This document shows positions 1-7,468 of a stretch of DNA of 64,000 nucleotides, in pieces. Made by a program: the position numbers and the translations under genes. Below the pieces are notes generated by a model that was not told the DNA's origin, made no database searches, and worked only from the letters and a program-made list of their open reading frames with translations. Numbering within the stretch: the stretch's first letter is position 1; the number at the start of each line of letters is the position of its first letter. This stretch comes from Streptomyces sp. CMB-StM0423 (GTDB taxonomy: Bacteria; Actinomycetota; Actinomycetes; Streptomycetales; Streptomycetaceae), in contig NZ_CP025407.1 in the NCBI RefSeq assembly GCF_002847285.1, forward strand, positions 3,670,501 to 3,734,500. The letters are read 5' to 3'.

Positions 1-351
1 CTCTGCGGCCAGGGCGGTCTCGGCGCGGAGCGCCCGCAGGGTGTCGAGTTCGCGGTCGATGTCCCGCCGCTTGGCCTCAAGCCGCTCGACTTCCTGGGCG
101 AGCAACTGTTCCATCACGCCCGTACGCTCCTCGGGCGGGGCCTCCAGGCACGGCAGCACTTCGTGGATCGTGGCGCTGGACAGGCCCGCGGCGAACAGGT
201 GCTGGATCAGGACCACCCGCTCGACCATGGAGCCGTCGAAGTCCCGCCACCCGCCGGTGGTACGCCGGGAGCGGATGAGGCCCTGCTCCTCGTAATACCG
301 CAGGGAACGGGTGCTGACGCCGCTCGCGGCACCCAGTTCGCCGATGCGCAT
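1..351 (-). CDS. MerR-family transcriptional regulator, 3' end outside window
   Basis: The first 117 residues are visible, starting at an ATG at 351; the gene runs off the left edge. The N-terminus (MRIGELGAASGVSTRSLRYY) is the typical MerR winged helix-turn-helix, followed by the second helical part and the beginning of a long coiled-coil dimerisation helix (a run of ERLEAKRRDIDRELDTL). The effector-binding end is missing, so the ligand cannot be judged. It is divergent from the SMR efflux pair, and a MerR-style palindrome lies in the 110-bp gap, so it very probably controls that pair and itself. Confidence 0.9.
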   Translation of the reverse strand, partial: MRIGELGAASGVSTRSLRYYEEQGLIRSRRTTGGWRDFDGSMVERVVLIQHLFAAGLSSATIHEVLPCLEAPPEERTGVMEQLLAQEVERLEAKRRDIDRELDTLRALRAETALAAE

Positions 352-390
352 GAGTCCTCCCGAGGCCGTCCGCCGGGTGTCCATTCTTGC

Positions 391-423
391 ACTTGACACC
401 GGTGTGAAGTCCGACGATCGGAT
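391..423 (+). promoter_or_regulatory. MerR-type operator inside a long-spacer promoter
   Basis: ACTTGACACCGGTGTGAAGT (391-410) is an almost perfect palindrome with one mismatched pair of ten. It contains a consensus -35 hexamer TTGACA (393-398). A reasonable -10 (TCGGAT, 418-423) follows after a 19-bp spacer, the over-long spacing at which MerR-family activators work by twisting the DNA. The SMR pair starts at 462 with an AAGGA ribosome site at 449-453. Confidence 0.7.
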
Positions 424-461
424 GCCGACCTCGTCACTCATCGCCACGAAGGACACCCGCC

Positions 462-782
462 ATGCACTGGCTCCATCTCGGCCTCGCCGTCGTCTTCGAA
501 ATCGCCGTCGCCCTGTCCGCGGGCAAGGCGCAGGGCTTCACCCGGCCCGCCTGGACCGCCGCCACGCTGATCAGCGGCGGCGTCGCCACCTACCTCCTCA
601 GCCGGGCGCTGCTGACCTTCGACGTCGGCGCCGGCTACGCGATCTGGACCTCCGTCGCCGGCGTCGGGATCGTCGTCCTCGGCGTCCTCCTCTTCGGCCA
701 GCGCCTCGGCTGGCGCAAGCTCCTCGGCATCGCCGCCGTCATCGCCGGAGTCGTCGGCCTCCAGCTCAGCGGTGCGGCATGA
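462..782 (+). CDS. Small multidrug resistance (SMR) efflux subunit A
   Basis: This 106-residue protein has four predicted membrane helices, the normal SMR size. The conserved membrane-embedded glutamate of helix 1 (about residue 13, in VVFEIAVALS) is present; in EmrE-type pumps it binds protons and cationic drug in turn. The C-terminus ends with the usual AGVVGLQL helix. The stop overlaps the start of a second SMR gene (ATGA), so the two are co-translated and probably form a hetero-oligomeric pump like EbrAB or YkkCD. The divergent MerR gene and its operator suggest induction by a toxic cation or a guanidinium-like compound; the substrate cannot be read from the sequence. Confidence 0.9.
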   Translation: MHWLHLGLAVVFEIAVALSAGKAQGFTRPAWTAATLISGGVATYLLSRALLTFDVGAGYAIWTSVAGVGIVVLGVLLFGQRLGWRKLLGIAAVIAGVVGLQLSGAA

Positions 783-1204
783 GCGCCCGCGCGCGAGCGT
801 GGCTCGTACTCCTGCTCGCCGGCGTCTTCGAGGTCGGCTACGCCCTGTCCGTGGGCGGCAGCGAAGGCTTCACCGTGCTGTCGTGGTCGCTCGTCGCCGT
901 CGTCTTCTTCCTGCTGACGCTCTACGCCCTGAGCGTCGCCCTGCGCACAGTCGACGTCGGCATCGGCTACGCGGTGTGGGCGGGGATCGGCGCCGTCGGG
1001 GCCGCTCTGCTCAGCCCGGTCTTCTTCGACGAGTCGCTCACCCCCGCCAAGGCCCTGTGGCTCACGGTGATCATCGCGGGGGTCGTCTGGCTCAAGCTCG
1101 CGGACGGACCCGGGAAGACCGAACGCCCCGAGGAGTCCCGGCAACCGGCGACGAACCAGCAGCCCGAGACGACCGCGCTGCCCGAGCGGCCCGCCCCCGC
1201 GTGA
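779..1204 (+). CDS. Small multidrug resistance (SMR) efflux subunit B
   Basis: This 141-residue partner has the four SMR helices in its first 108 residues, including the helix-1 glutamate (about residue 18, in AGVFEVGYALS). It then carries a hydrophilic tail of roughly 35 residues rich in P, E, Q and T that ordinary SMR proteins lack. The ATG overlaps the stop of subunit A by four bases. Paired SMR subunits usually insert in opposite orientations; the extra tail on one partner might set its orientation. The tail has no recognisable motif. Confidence 0.9.
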   Translation: MSARARAWLVLLLAGVFEVGYALSVGGSEGFTVLSWSLVAVVFFLLTLYALSVALRTVDVGIGYAVWAGIGAVGAALLSPVFFDESLTPAKALWLTVIIAGVVWLKLADGPGKTERPEESRQPATNQQPETTALPERPAPA

Positions 1205-1220
1205 CGGCCTCGGTGCGATC

Positions 1221-1253
1221 GGCGGCCGGCCGGCCTCACTCCGGCCGGCCGCC
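1221..1253. terminator. Bidirectional hairpin between convergent SMR and YCII genes
   Basis: There is a perfect 13-bp stem, GGCGGCCGGCCGG (1221-1233) and its complement (1241-1253), with a 7-base loop. It has no U-tract on either side, which is common for actinomycete terminators. It overlaps the last codons of the minus-strand YCII gene, so the C-terminal residues of that protein double as the hairpin. Confidence 0.65.
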
Positions 1254-1787
1254 GGCATACCAGTCGTGCACCTCGACCGCGGCGTACGCGTCCGCCGTGA
1301 GGACCGCCCGCGCCGCGGCCGCGTCCGGGGCCCGCAGCAGCGCGGCGGTGCCCAGCCACCTGTCCCCCTCGTCCGACAGCAGCGGCCCGTACGCGATCAA
1401 CTCGTCCCGCTCCCGCGGCAGATCCAGGTCGGCGGCCTCACCGGCGCCGAGACCCAGCACGAGGTAGCGGTTTCCGGCCGTGGGGCCGCCGGGGAAGTCC
1501 CACATCGTGCGGCCCAGCGTGTTGCGCCAGCGCCTCAGCAGCACGTCGCGGTACGCACCCGCCTGCCAGCCGGGCTCGTCGAAGGCGAACGCGCGGGCGG
1601 TGGGCACGTCCGGCAGATCGAGGATGTGCACGCTGCCGGTCGGCACCTCGCCGTCGTCGGTCATGGTCGGACCGCGCGCGATCATCTCCGCCTGGTACCG
1701 GTCCATGTAGGACCAGTGCTCTTCGAGCAGTTCATAGCGCAGCTCCAAGGAGCCGGGCCGGTCCCGGTGGTAGCAGAAGAACTCCAT
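1236..1787 (-). CDS. Tandem YCII-domain protein
   Basis: The 183-residue protein contains two YCII-related alpha/beta domains, roughly residues 1-95 and 100-183. Each has the family core (a stretch like YMDRYQAEMIARGP in the first and an ELIAYGPLL-type segment in the second). YCII domains resemble ferredoxin-fold muconolactone isomerases and act as small enzymes or stand-alone ligand-binding modules. A GGGGGG Shine-Dalgarno run precedes the ATG. No neighbour indicates a pathway, so the substrate is unknown. Confidence 0.75.
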   Translation of the reverse strand: MEFFCYHRDRPGSLELRYELLEEHWSYMDRYQAEMIARGPTMTDDGEVPTGSVHILDLPDVPTARAFAFDEPGWQAGAYRDVLLRRWRNTLGRTMWDFPGGPTAGNRYLVLGLGAGEAADLDLPRERDELIAYGPLLSDEGDRWLGTAALLRAPDAAAARAVLTADAYAAVEVHDWYAGGRPE

Positions 1788-1869
1788 CCCCCCAGTCTGA
1801 CCACCGCCGAGGGCCGTCAGTGCGGCGGGGCCGGGGATCCCGACCGGGCCGGAGCCCCAGGCCGGAGGC

Positions 1870-2709
1870 TCAGGCGAGGACCGGGAGCACCTCCGTCAGG
1901 TCCGCGCGCTCGCCGCTCGCCGCCACCGAACCCTCCGCCAGCGCCGTCGCCCACTCCGTGCGCCCCGTCGCCAGCCGGATCCACGTCAGCGGGTCCGTCT
2001 CCACCACGTTCGGCGGCGTGCCCCGGGTGTGGCGGGGGCCCTCGATGCACTGGATCGCCGCGTACGGCGGGATGCGGACCTCCACCGCGGCGCCCGGGGA
2101 CTTCGCCGCCAGGGCGTCCGCCAGGACGCGGACCGTGGCGGCGACCGCGCCCCGGTCCAGCGGGACGTCGGCGCCGGTGGCGCGGGTCAGGTCGTCGCTG
2201 TGCACAACGAGTTCGACGAGGCGGGTGACCGTCACGTCGAGTGCGGCCATCGGGCCGAAGCGGAGCGGCAGCAGCCTGTCGGTCCGTACCGCCTCCGGCG
2301 CTGCCGCCGCCAGCAGCTCCGCCGCCGCATCCAGCGCCGAGGCGAGCGCCGCCGGCCCCTCCCCGTACGCGGCGGAGATGCGCTCCGCGTCCCGTACGAC
2401 GCCCGCCGCCAGGTCGTCCGCGGCGCCCGCCGTCGACACCGCCCACCCCGGCAGGTCGACCGCCGCCCGCACCGCCCGCGGCGGGGGCTCGGTGAGCAGC
2501 CGCGGCACGGTCTCGATCTCGCCGACGACATGCGCCAGCAGCAGCCGTACGTCCCAGCCCGGCAGGCCCGACGGCAGCGCGAGCCGGCGCTCGTCCAGCG
2601 CGTGCGCCGCGGCGCTCAGCGCGCGCACCTGCGCGGTGAGCGCCGTCCAGGTCTTGTCCGGGTCGTAGGTACGCGCCCTGCGGGCGCCGCTGCGTTTGGC
2701 GGTCGGCAT
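1870..2709 (-). CDS. Maleylpyruvate isomerase family (DinB-like) mycothiol-dependent protein
   Basis: This 279-residue protein has an N-terminal DinB-like four-helix bundle (about 20-160, including the family signature LPGWDVRLLLAHVVGEI) and a C-terminal SCP2-like domain (about 190-275, ending ERADLTEVLPVLA). In characterised members the bundle binds a metal and uses mycothiol as cofactor, which fits an actinomycete. The true substrate of most paralogues is unknown. It starts 55 bp from the divergent PH-domain gene. The conserved histidine of LLLAHVVG is present. Confidence 0.8.
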   Translation of the reverse strand: MPTAKRSGARRARTYDPDKTWTALTAQVRALSAAAHALDERRLALPSGLPGWDVRLLLAHVVGEIETVPRLLTEPPPRAVRAAVDLPGWAVSTAGAADDLAAGVVRDAERISAAYGEGPAALASALDAAAELLAAAAPEAVRTDRLLPLRFGPMAALDVTVTRLVELVVHSDDLTRATGADVPLDRGAVAATVRVLADALAAKSPGAAVEVRIPPYAAIQCIEGPRHTRGTPPNVVETDPLTWIRLATGRTEWATALAEGSVAASGERADLTEVLPVLA

Positions 2710-2763
2710 GACAGGAGCGTACGACCGATGTGTGACAACCCGGTCGTGTGCCACCATGCGCGC

Positions 2764-3276
2764 ATGCCTATCGCCGACCGCTACCTCGCAGAAGACGAGT
2801 CGCTGGTGTACGTGACCCGCCAGCACTGGACCACGCTGGTCAACGAGTTCCTCGCGCTCTGCGTCATCGCGGTGGCCGCCGGGGCGCTCGTCTGGTGGCT
2901 GCCGACGGACGAGGACTGGGGGAAGTACACGAGCTTCGGGGTGCTGGCGGTGGCGGCGATCTTCGCCTGCTACTTCTGGCTCGTCCCGCTGCTGCAGTGG
3001 CGCAGCACGATGTACATCCTCACCACCAAGCGCCTGCACAAGCGCAGCGGCTTCCTGTCCAAGTCCGGCCGCAGCATCCCCCTGTCGCGCGTGAACGACG
3101 TGTCGTTCCGGGCCAACCTGTGGGAACGGATCATGCGCTACGGGACCCTCAACGTGCAGTCCGCGTCCGAGCAGGGTGTGATGACGCTCCGCCACGTACC
3201 GGACCCGGAGGGGCTGAAGGCCGAGATCTACCGTGCCGTGGACGCGCTCGGGGGCGGGTCGGAGCCGGTGCGCTGA
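2764..3276 (+). CDS. Bacterial PH-domain membrane protein
   Basis: This 170-residue protein has two hydrophobic helices (about 27-49 and 58-78) followed by a bacterial pleckstrin-homology (YdbS-like) domain at about 82-165, with the typical TMYILTTKRLHKRSGF and SRVNDVSF segments. Such proteins sit in the membrane with the PH domain in the cytoplasm; their role is poorly understood. I chose the ATG at 2764 over an in-frame one upstream because the family N-terminus (ADRYLAEDESLVY) begins there. It is convergent with purL. Confidence 0.85.
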   Translation: MPIADRYLAEDESLVYVTRQHWTTLVNEFLALCVIAVAAGALVWWLPTDEDWGKYTSFGVLAVAAIFACYFWLVPLLQWRSTMYILTTKRLHKRSGFLSKSGRSIPLSRVNDVSFRANLWERIMRYGTLNVQSASEQGVMTLRHVPDPEGLKAEIYRAVDALGGGSEPVR

Positions 3277-3303
3277 CCCCGCCCCCGTAGCGGAAACCCG
3301 GTC

Positions 3304-5577
3304 TCAGGCGAACAGCTCCGGGATCGTCCGCTCGTACGTCTCCCGCAGCTCCGCCAGCGGCAGCGTGAACTGGCCCTGCAGCTCCACCGCGTCCCCGTCG
3401 ACCACGCCGATCCGGGTCGCGGGCAGCCCGCGCGCGCCGCACATGTCGGTGAACCGCATCTCCTCGCTCCGCGGCACCGCCACCACCGCGCGGCCCTGCG
3501 ACTCGGAGAACAGGAACACCGCGGGATCCAGCCCCTCCGGGACCACCAGCCGCGCGCCGTGGCCGCCCTTCAGGCAGGACTCGACCACCGCCTGGACCAG
3601 CCCGCCGTCCGACAGGTCGTGCGCCGCGTCGATCATCCCGTCGCGCGACGCGGAGATCAGGATCTCGGCGAGCAGCCGCTCCCGCTCCAGATCGACCGCC
3701 GGCGGCAGCCCGCCGAGGTGGTCGTGGACCACCTGCGACCAGGCCGAGCCGCCCAGCTCCTCCTTCGTCTCGCCGAGGAGGTACAGCAGTTGGCCCTCCT
3801 GGGCGAACGCCATCGGGGTGCGCCGCGCCACGTCGTCGATCACGCCGAGCACGCCGACGACCGGCGTCGGGTGGATCGGCTGGTCGCCGGTCTGGTTGTA
3901 GAGGGAGACGTTGCCGCCGGTGACCGGGGTGCCCAGGGTGCGGCAGGCGTCGGCCAGGCCGCGGCACGCCTCGGCGAACTGCCACATGCCCGCCGGGTCC
4001 TCCGGCGAGGGGAAGTTGAGGCAGTCGGTGACGGCGAGCGGGCGGGCGCCGGTGGCGGCGACGTTGCGGTACGACTCCGCCAGCGCCAGTTGCGCGCCCG
4101 CGTACGGGTCGAGCTTGGCGTACCGGCCGTTGCCGTCGGTGGCCAGCGCGACGCCGAGGCCGGTCTCCTCGTCGATCCGGATCATGCCGGAGTCCTCGGG
4201 CTGCGCCAGGATCGTATTGCCGAGGACGAAGCGGTCGTACTGCGAGGTGATCCACGACTTGTCGGCCTGGTTCGGCGAGCCGACGAGCCGCAGCACCTGC
4301 GCGCGCAGCTCCGCGGCGTCCGCCGGCCGCGGGAGCTTCGCCGCGTCGTCGGCCTGGAGGGCGTCGAGCCAGCCGGGGCGGGCCATCGGCCGCTCGTAGA
4401 CCGGGCCGTCGTGGGCGACGGTGCGCGGCGGTACGTCGACGATCTGCTCGCCGTGCCAGTAGATCTCCAGCCGGTCGCCGTCGGTGACCTCGCCGATGAC
4501 GGTCGCGGTGACGTCCCACTTCTCGCAGATGGCGAGGAAGCGGTCGACCTTCGCGGGCTCGACCACCGCGCACATCCGCTCCTGCGACTCGCTCATGAGG
4601 ATCTCCTCGGGCGAGAGCGTCGCGTCGCGCAGCGGTACGACGTCGAGTTCGACGCGCATGCCGCCGGTGCCGTTGGAGGCCAGCTCGGAGGTGGCGCAGG
4701 AGAGCCCGGCCGCGCCGAGGTCCTGGATGCCGACGACGAGGTCCTCGTGGAACGCCTCCAGGGTGCACTCGATGAGCAGCTTCTCCTGGAAGGGGTCGCC
4801 GACCTGCACGCTGGGGCGCTTGCTGGGCTTGCCCGTGCCGGAGGCACTGTCAGACGCGGTGTCGAAGGTCTCGGAGGCCAGGATCGAGGCGCCGCCGATG
4901 CCGTCGCCGCCGGTACGGGCGCCGTAGAGGATCACCTTGTTGCCGACGCCCGCGGCCTTGGCGAGGTGGATGTCCTCGTGCCGCATGACGCCGACGCAGA
5001 GGGCGTTGACGAGCGGATTGCCCTGGTAGCAGGGGTCGAAGACGACCTCGCCGCCGATGTTGGGCAGGCCGAGGCAGTTGCCGTAGCCGCCGATGCCGGC
5101 GACGACGCCGGGGAGCACGCGCTTGGTGTCGGGGTGGTCGGCGGCGCCGAAGCGCAGCGGGTCCATCACGGCGACCGGGCGGGCGCCCATGGCGATGATG
5201 TCGCGGACGATGCCGCCGATGCCGGTGGCGGCGCCCTGGTAAGGCTCCACGTACGAGGGGTGGTTGTGCGACTCGACCTTGAACGTGACGGCGTAGCCCT
5301 GGCCGACATCCACGACGCCCGCCTGCTCGCCGATGCCGACGAGAAGGGCGTCGGAGGGCGGGGCCTTGTCGCCGAACTGCTTGAGGTGCACCTTGCTCGA
5401 TTTGTACGAGCAGTGTTCCGACCACATGACGGAGTACATGGCCAGTTCCGCACCCGTCGGGCGGCGGCCGAGGATCTCGCGGATCTGCTCGTACTCGTTC
5501 CGCTTCAGGCCGAGTTCGGCCCAGGGCTGCTCGGTGCCGGGGCTGCCGGAGGCGTGCTTGACGGTGTCGAGGGTCAC
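3304..5577 (-). CDS. purL: Phosphoribosylformylglycinamidine synthase subunit PurL
   Basis: The 757-residue small-type PurL is the ATP-grasp-related synthase subunit that turns formylglycinamide ribonucleotide into its amidine (step 4 of IMP synthesis). It works with PurQ (glutaminase) and PurS. Family landmarks are visible: the MYSVMWSEHCSYKSSK region near residue 50, the KVESHNHPS motif and the DLGAAGLS segment. A serine-rich stretch near residues 240-255 (DTASDSASGTGKPSKRPS) is a likely surface loop. It starts with GTG at 5577, whose bases overlap the stop of a 33-codon ORF that itself overlaps purQ. An AAGGAG ribosome site lies inside that small ORF. Confidence 0.97.
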   Translation of the reverse strand: MTLDTVKHASGSPGTEQPWAELGLKRNEYEQIREILGRRPTGAELAMYSVMWSEHCSYKSSKVHLKQFGDKAPPSDALLVGIGEQAGVVDVGQGYAVTFKVESHNHPSYVEPYQGAATGIGGIVRDIIAMGARPVAVMDPLRFGAADHPDTKRVLPGVVAGIGGYGNCLGLPNIGGEVVFDPCYQGNPLVNALCVGVMRHEDIHLAKAAGVGNKVILYGARTGGDGIGGASILASETFDTASDSASGTGKPSKRPSVQVGDPFQEKLLIECTLEAFHEDLVVGIQDLGAAGLSCATSELASNGTGGMRVELDVVPLRDATLSPEEILMSESQERMCAVVEPAKVDRFLAICEKWDVTATVIGEVTDGDRLEIYWHGEQIVDVPPRTVAHDGPVYERPMARPGWLDALQADDAAKLPRPADAAELRAQVLRLVGSPNQADKSWITSQYDRFVLGNTILAQPEDSGMIRIDEETGLGVALATDGNGRYAKLDPYAGAQLALAESYRNVAATGARPLAVTDCLNFPSPEDPAGMWQFAEACRGLADACRTLGTPVTGGNVSLYNQTGDQPIHPTPVVGVLGVIDDVARRTPMAFAQEGQLLYLLGETKEELGGSAWSQVVHDHLGGLPPAVDLERERLLAEILISASRDGMIDAAHDLSDGGLVQAVVESCLKGGHGARLVVPEGLDPAVFLFSESQGRAVVAVPRSEEMRFTDMCGARGLPATRIGVVDGDAVELQGQFTLPLAELRETYERTIPELFA

Positions 5578-5675
5578 GCTCGCTCGCTCCTTCGCACGCG
5601 GAGGTCCAGACGGTCGTGGCCCAGGGCGCGAACTCGCTCCCTCGCCGTTCCGGTGTCCAGCGGGGTGCGCGTCAT
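5574..5675 (-). CDS. 33-codon ORF overlapping both purQ and purL (possible coupling peptide)
   Basis: A short ORF (MTRTPLDTGTARERVRALGH then a basic tail) starts at an ATG that overlaps the purQ stop (ATGA) and stops with a TGA overlapping the purL GTG start (GTGA). It fills the whole purQ-purL gap in one frame. GC at third positions is about 80%, somewhat below the neighbours. It may be translated so that ribosomes pass from purQ to purL without dissociating, and it contains the purL Shine-Dalgarno. It could also be fortuitous: no domain is recognisable and the product is arginine-rich. Confidence 0.4.
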   Translation of the reverse strand: MTRTPLDTGTARERVRALGHDRLDLRVRRSERA

Positions 5676-6352
5676 GCGTGGACCAGCCTCTTGAGGATCG
5701 AGGTGAAGAAACCGAGGCCGTCGGTGCGGCCGGTACCGACGAGGGGCTCGACGGCGTGCTCGGGGTGGGGCATGAGGCCGACGACGTTGCCCGCCTCGTT
5801 GGCGATGCCGGCGATGTCGCGCAGCGAGCCGTTGGGGTTGCCGTCCAGATAGCGGAAGACGACGCGGCCGGTGGCCTCCAGCTCGTCGAGCGTACGGTCG
5901 TCCGCGGTGTAACGGCCGTCGATGTTCTTCAACGGAATGTGGATGTCCTGGCCCGCGGCGTAGTCGGCGGTCCAGACGGTGCCGGCGTTCTCCACCCGTA
6001 GCTTCTGGTCCCGGCAGATGAAGTGCAGGTGGTTGTTGCGCAACATCGCGCCGGGCAGGAGATGAGTTTCTGTCAGCACCTGGAAGCCGTTGCAGATGCC
6101 GAGGACCGGCATACCGGACCTGGCCTGCTCGACGACCGTATCCATCACGGGCGCAAAGCGCGAAATGGCGCCGGCCCGCAGATAGTCGCCGTAACTGAAA
6201 CCGCCGGGGAGCACGACCGCGTCGACCTGCCGCAGATCCTTGTCCCGGTGCCAGAGCGAGACCGGCTCGGCGCCCGCCAGCCGAACGGCCCGCAGCGCGT
6301 CGCGGTCGTCGAGAGATCCCGGAAAGGTGACGACGCCGATACGAGCGGTCAC
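5672..6352 (-). CDS. purQ: Phosphoribosylformylglycinamidine synthase subunit PurQ
   Basis: This 226-residue class I glutamine amidotransferase supplies ammonia to PurL. The catalytic cysteine lies in VLGICNGFQ and the catalytic histidine and glutamate in GLMPHPEHAVE near the C-terminus. The GTG start at 6352 overlaps the purS stop by four bases (GTGA), giving translational coupling in the order purS-purQ-purL. Length is normal for the family. Confidence 0.97.
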   Translation of the reverse strand: MTARIGVVTFPGSLDDRDALRAVRLAGAEPVSLWHRDKDLRQVDAVVLPGGFSYGDYLRAGAISRFAPVMDTVVEQARSGMPVLGICNGFQVLTETHLLPGAMLRNNHLHFICRDQKLRVENAGTVWTADYAAGQDIHIPLKNIDGRYTADDRTLDELEATGRVVFRYLDGNPNGSLRDIAGIANEAGNVVGLMPHPEHAVEPLVGTGRTDGLGFFTSILKRLVHA

Positions 6353-6618
6353 TTCGCCTCTCCCCGGTGCGCGACTTCCTCGACACGTACGGTGAAGTCC
6401 TCGATCACGGTGTTCGCAAGGAACGTCTCGGCCATCGTGTTGATCTGCGCGAGGGTGGCGTCGTCGACCGGTCCCTCCACTTCGAGCTCGAAGCGCTTGC
6501 CCTGGCGGACATCGGCGATCCCGGCGAAGCCGAGACGCGGCAGCGCGCGCTGCACCGCCTGCCCCTGCGGGTCGAGGATCTCCGGCTTGAGCATGACGTC
6601 GACTACGACGCGGGCCAC
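6349..6618 (-). CDS. purS: Phosphoribosylformylglycinamidine synthase subunit PurS
   Basis: The 89-residue PurS bridges PurL and PurQ in the three-subunit FGAM synthase typical of Gram-positives. It starts with GTG at 6618 and shows the family core VMLKPEILDPQGQAVQRAL and the C-terminal ANTVIEDFTVRVEEV. It is the first gene of the purSQL operon; a perfect palindrome about 60 bp upstream is a candidate operator. It is divergent from an Lsr2 paralogue. Confidence 0.95.
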   Translation of the reverse strand: MARVVVDVMLKPEILDPQGQAVQRALPRLGFAGIADVRQGKRFELEVEGPVDDATLAQINTMAETFLANTVIEDFTVRVEEVAHRGEAK

Positions 6619-6676
6619 TGGCTACTCCCGGGAAGGGTTGTGAAGAAGCGGTGACGACAGCGTACCTTGCGGACAA

Positions 6677-6692
6677 ATCTACCCGGGTAGAT
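6677..6692. promoter_or_regulatory. Perfect 16-bp palindrome upstream of purSQL; otherwise non-coding gap 6619-6941
   Basis: ATCTACCCGGGTAGAT reads the same on both strands and sits 59-74 bp before the purS start. On the minus strand a TACGCT -10-like box lies downstream, so the palindrome would overlap the -35 region, a good place for a repressor. I know no regulator with this site. The rest of the 323-bp gap is notably AT-richer than its surroundings and contains GGGCCCAA twice (6746-6753 and 6787-6794). Confidence 0.5.
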
Positions 6693-6941
6693 ATGGGTCG
6701 GGCCGGTTACGGTTCCGCATCGCCCGTGATATCCACTTGGGGAAAGGGCCCAATAAAAGTAGGGTCCGCATTGCGACGTGACACGCGGGCCCAATTGCTC
6801 GACTTCCGCAACAGAATCCGTCGCGATACAAAGGGAAAGCACTGATCAAATGAGCCGGCGCTCCCGCAGCCCCGGTCTTCCGCGCAGGTCGCGCGGCGGG
6901 CGAGGAAAGCGGCAGGCGCGACCGACGGAAGGACCGGTTTC

Positions 6942-7259
6942 GTGGCGCAGCGCGTAGTGGTCAGCCTCTTCGACGACATCGACGGCGGAGAAGCGACCGA
7001 GACGGTCAACTTCGGACTCGACGGGAAGTCGTACGAGATCGATCTCAATGCCTCGAACGCCAAGAAACTGCGCAGCACGCTGGCGCCCTTCCTGCGGGCC
7101 GGGCGGAAGCAGGCCGCGTCGGGACGGGCGTTCACCCGCACCGACATCGCGCCCAACCCCGCCACCGTACGCGCCTGGGCCGGGTCGCAGGGCATGGAGG
7201 TGCCGGCCAGAGGCCGTATCCCGAAGAAGGTCTACGAGGCGTTCGAAGCCGCCCACTGA
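6942..7259 (+). CDS. Lsr2-family nucleoid-associated protein, paralogue (LsrL type)
   Basis: The 105-residue protein has the Lsr2 layout: an N-terminal dimerisation beta-domain (about 1-60, VVVSLFDDIDGGEATETVNFGLDGKSYEIDL in parts), a basic linker, and a C-terminal DNA-binding domain (about 70-105) with the RGR minor-groove motif (PARGRIPKKVYEAF). Lsr2 binds AT-rich DNA and silences acquired genes. The GTG start has a GGAAGGA ribosome site 8 bases upstream. A second, likely principal, Lsr2 lies at 20.5 kb. Its position beside purSQL matches my memory of lsrL in S. coelicolor. The AT-richer upstream DNA could allow autoregulation. Confidence 0.92.
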   Translation: MAQRVVVSLFDDIDGGEATETVNFGLDGKSYEIDLNASNAKKLRSTLAPFLRAGRKQAASGRAFTRTDIAPNPATVRAWAGSQGMEVPARGRIPKKVYEAFEAAH

Positions 7260-7401
7260 GCCGCCCGCCGACACCGCGGCCCTCTTCCGGTCCTCCCTTC
7301 CGGCTCTTCCGATCGGCCTGCCGGCTTCCGCCTGCGCCGTCCGGCAGATCCCTCATCCGGCCGTCCGCCGGGCCGTCTTGACGCCCCTTCACCGGCCCGG
7401 C

Positions 7402-7432
7402 TTGCCATCTGCCCCCGGGGATCGGATAGAGT
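7402..7432 (+). promoter_or_regulatory. Likely promoter of tRNA-Gly(UCC)
   Basis: TTGCCA (7402-7407) and TAGAGT (7427-7432) are separated by 19 bp and end 36 bp before the tRNA. The next tRNA has the same -10 hexamer TAGAGT (7570-7575), and the third has TATAGT (11988-11993). The three tRNA genes therefore seem to be transcribed from separate, related promoters. Confidence 0.5.
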
Positions 7433-7468
7433 CTGGACACGCGCCAAGGGGAGACCCCCCGAGGCCAC

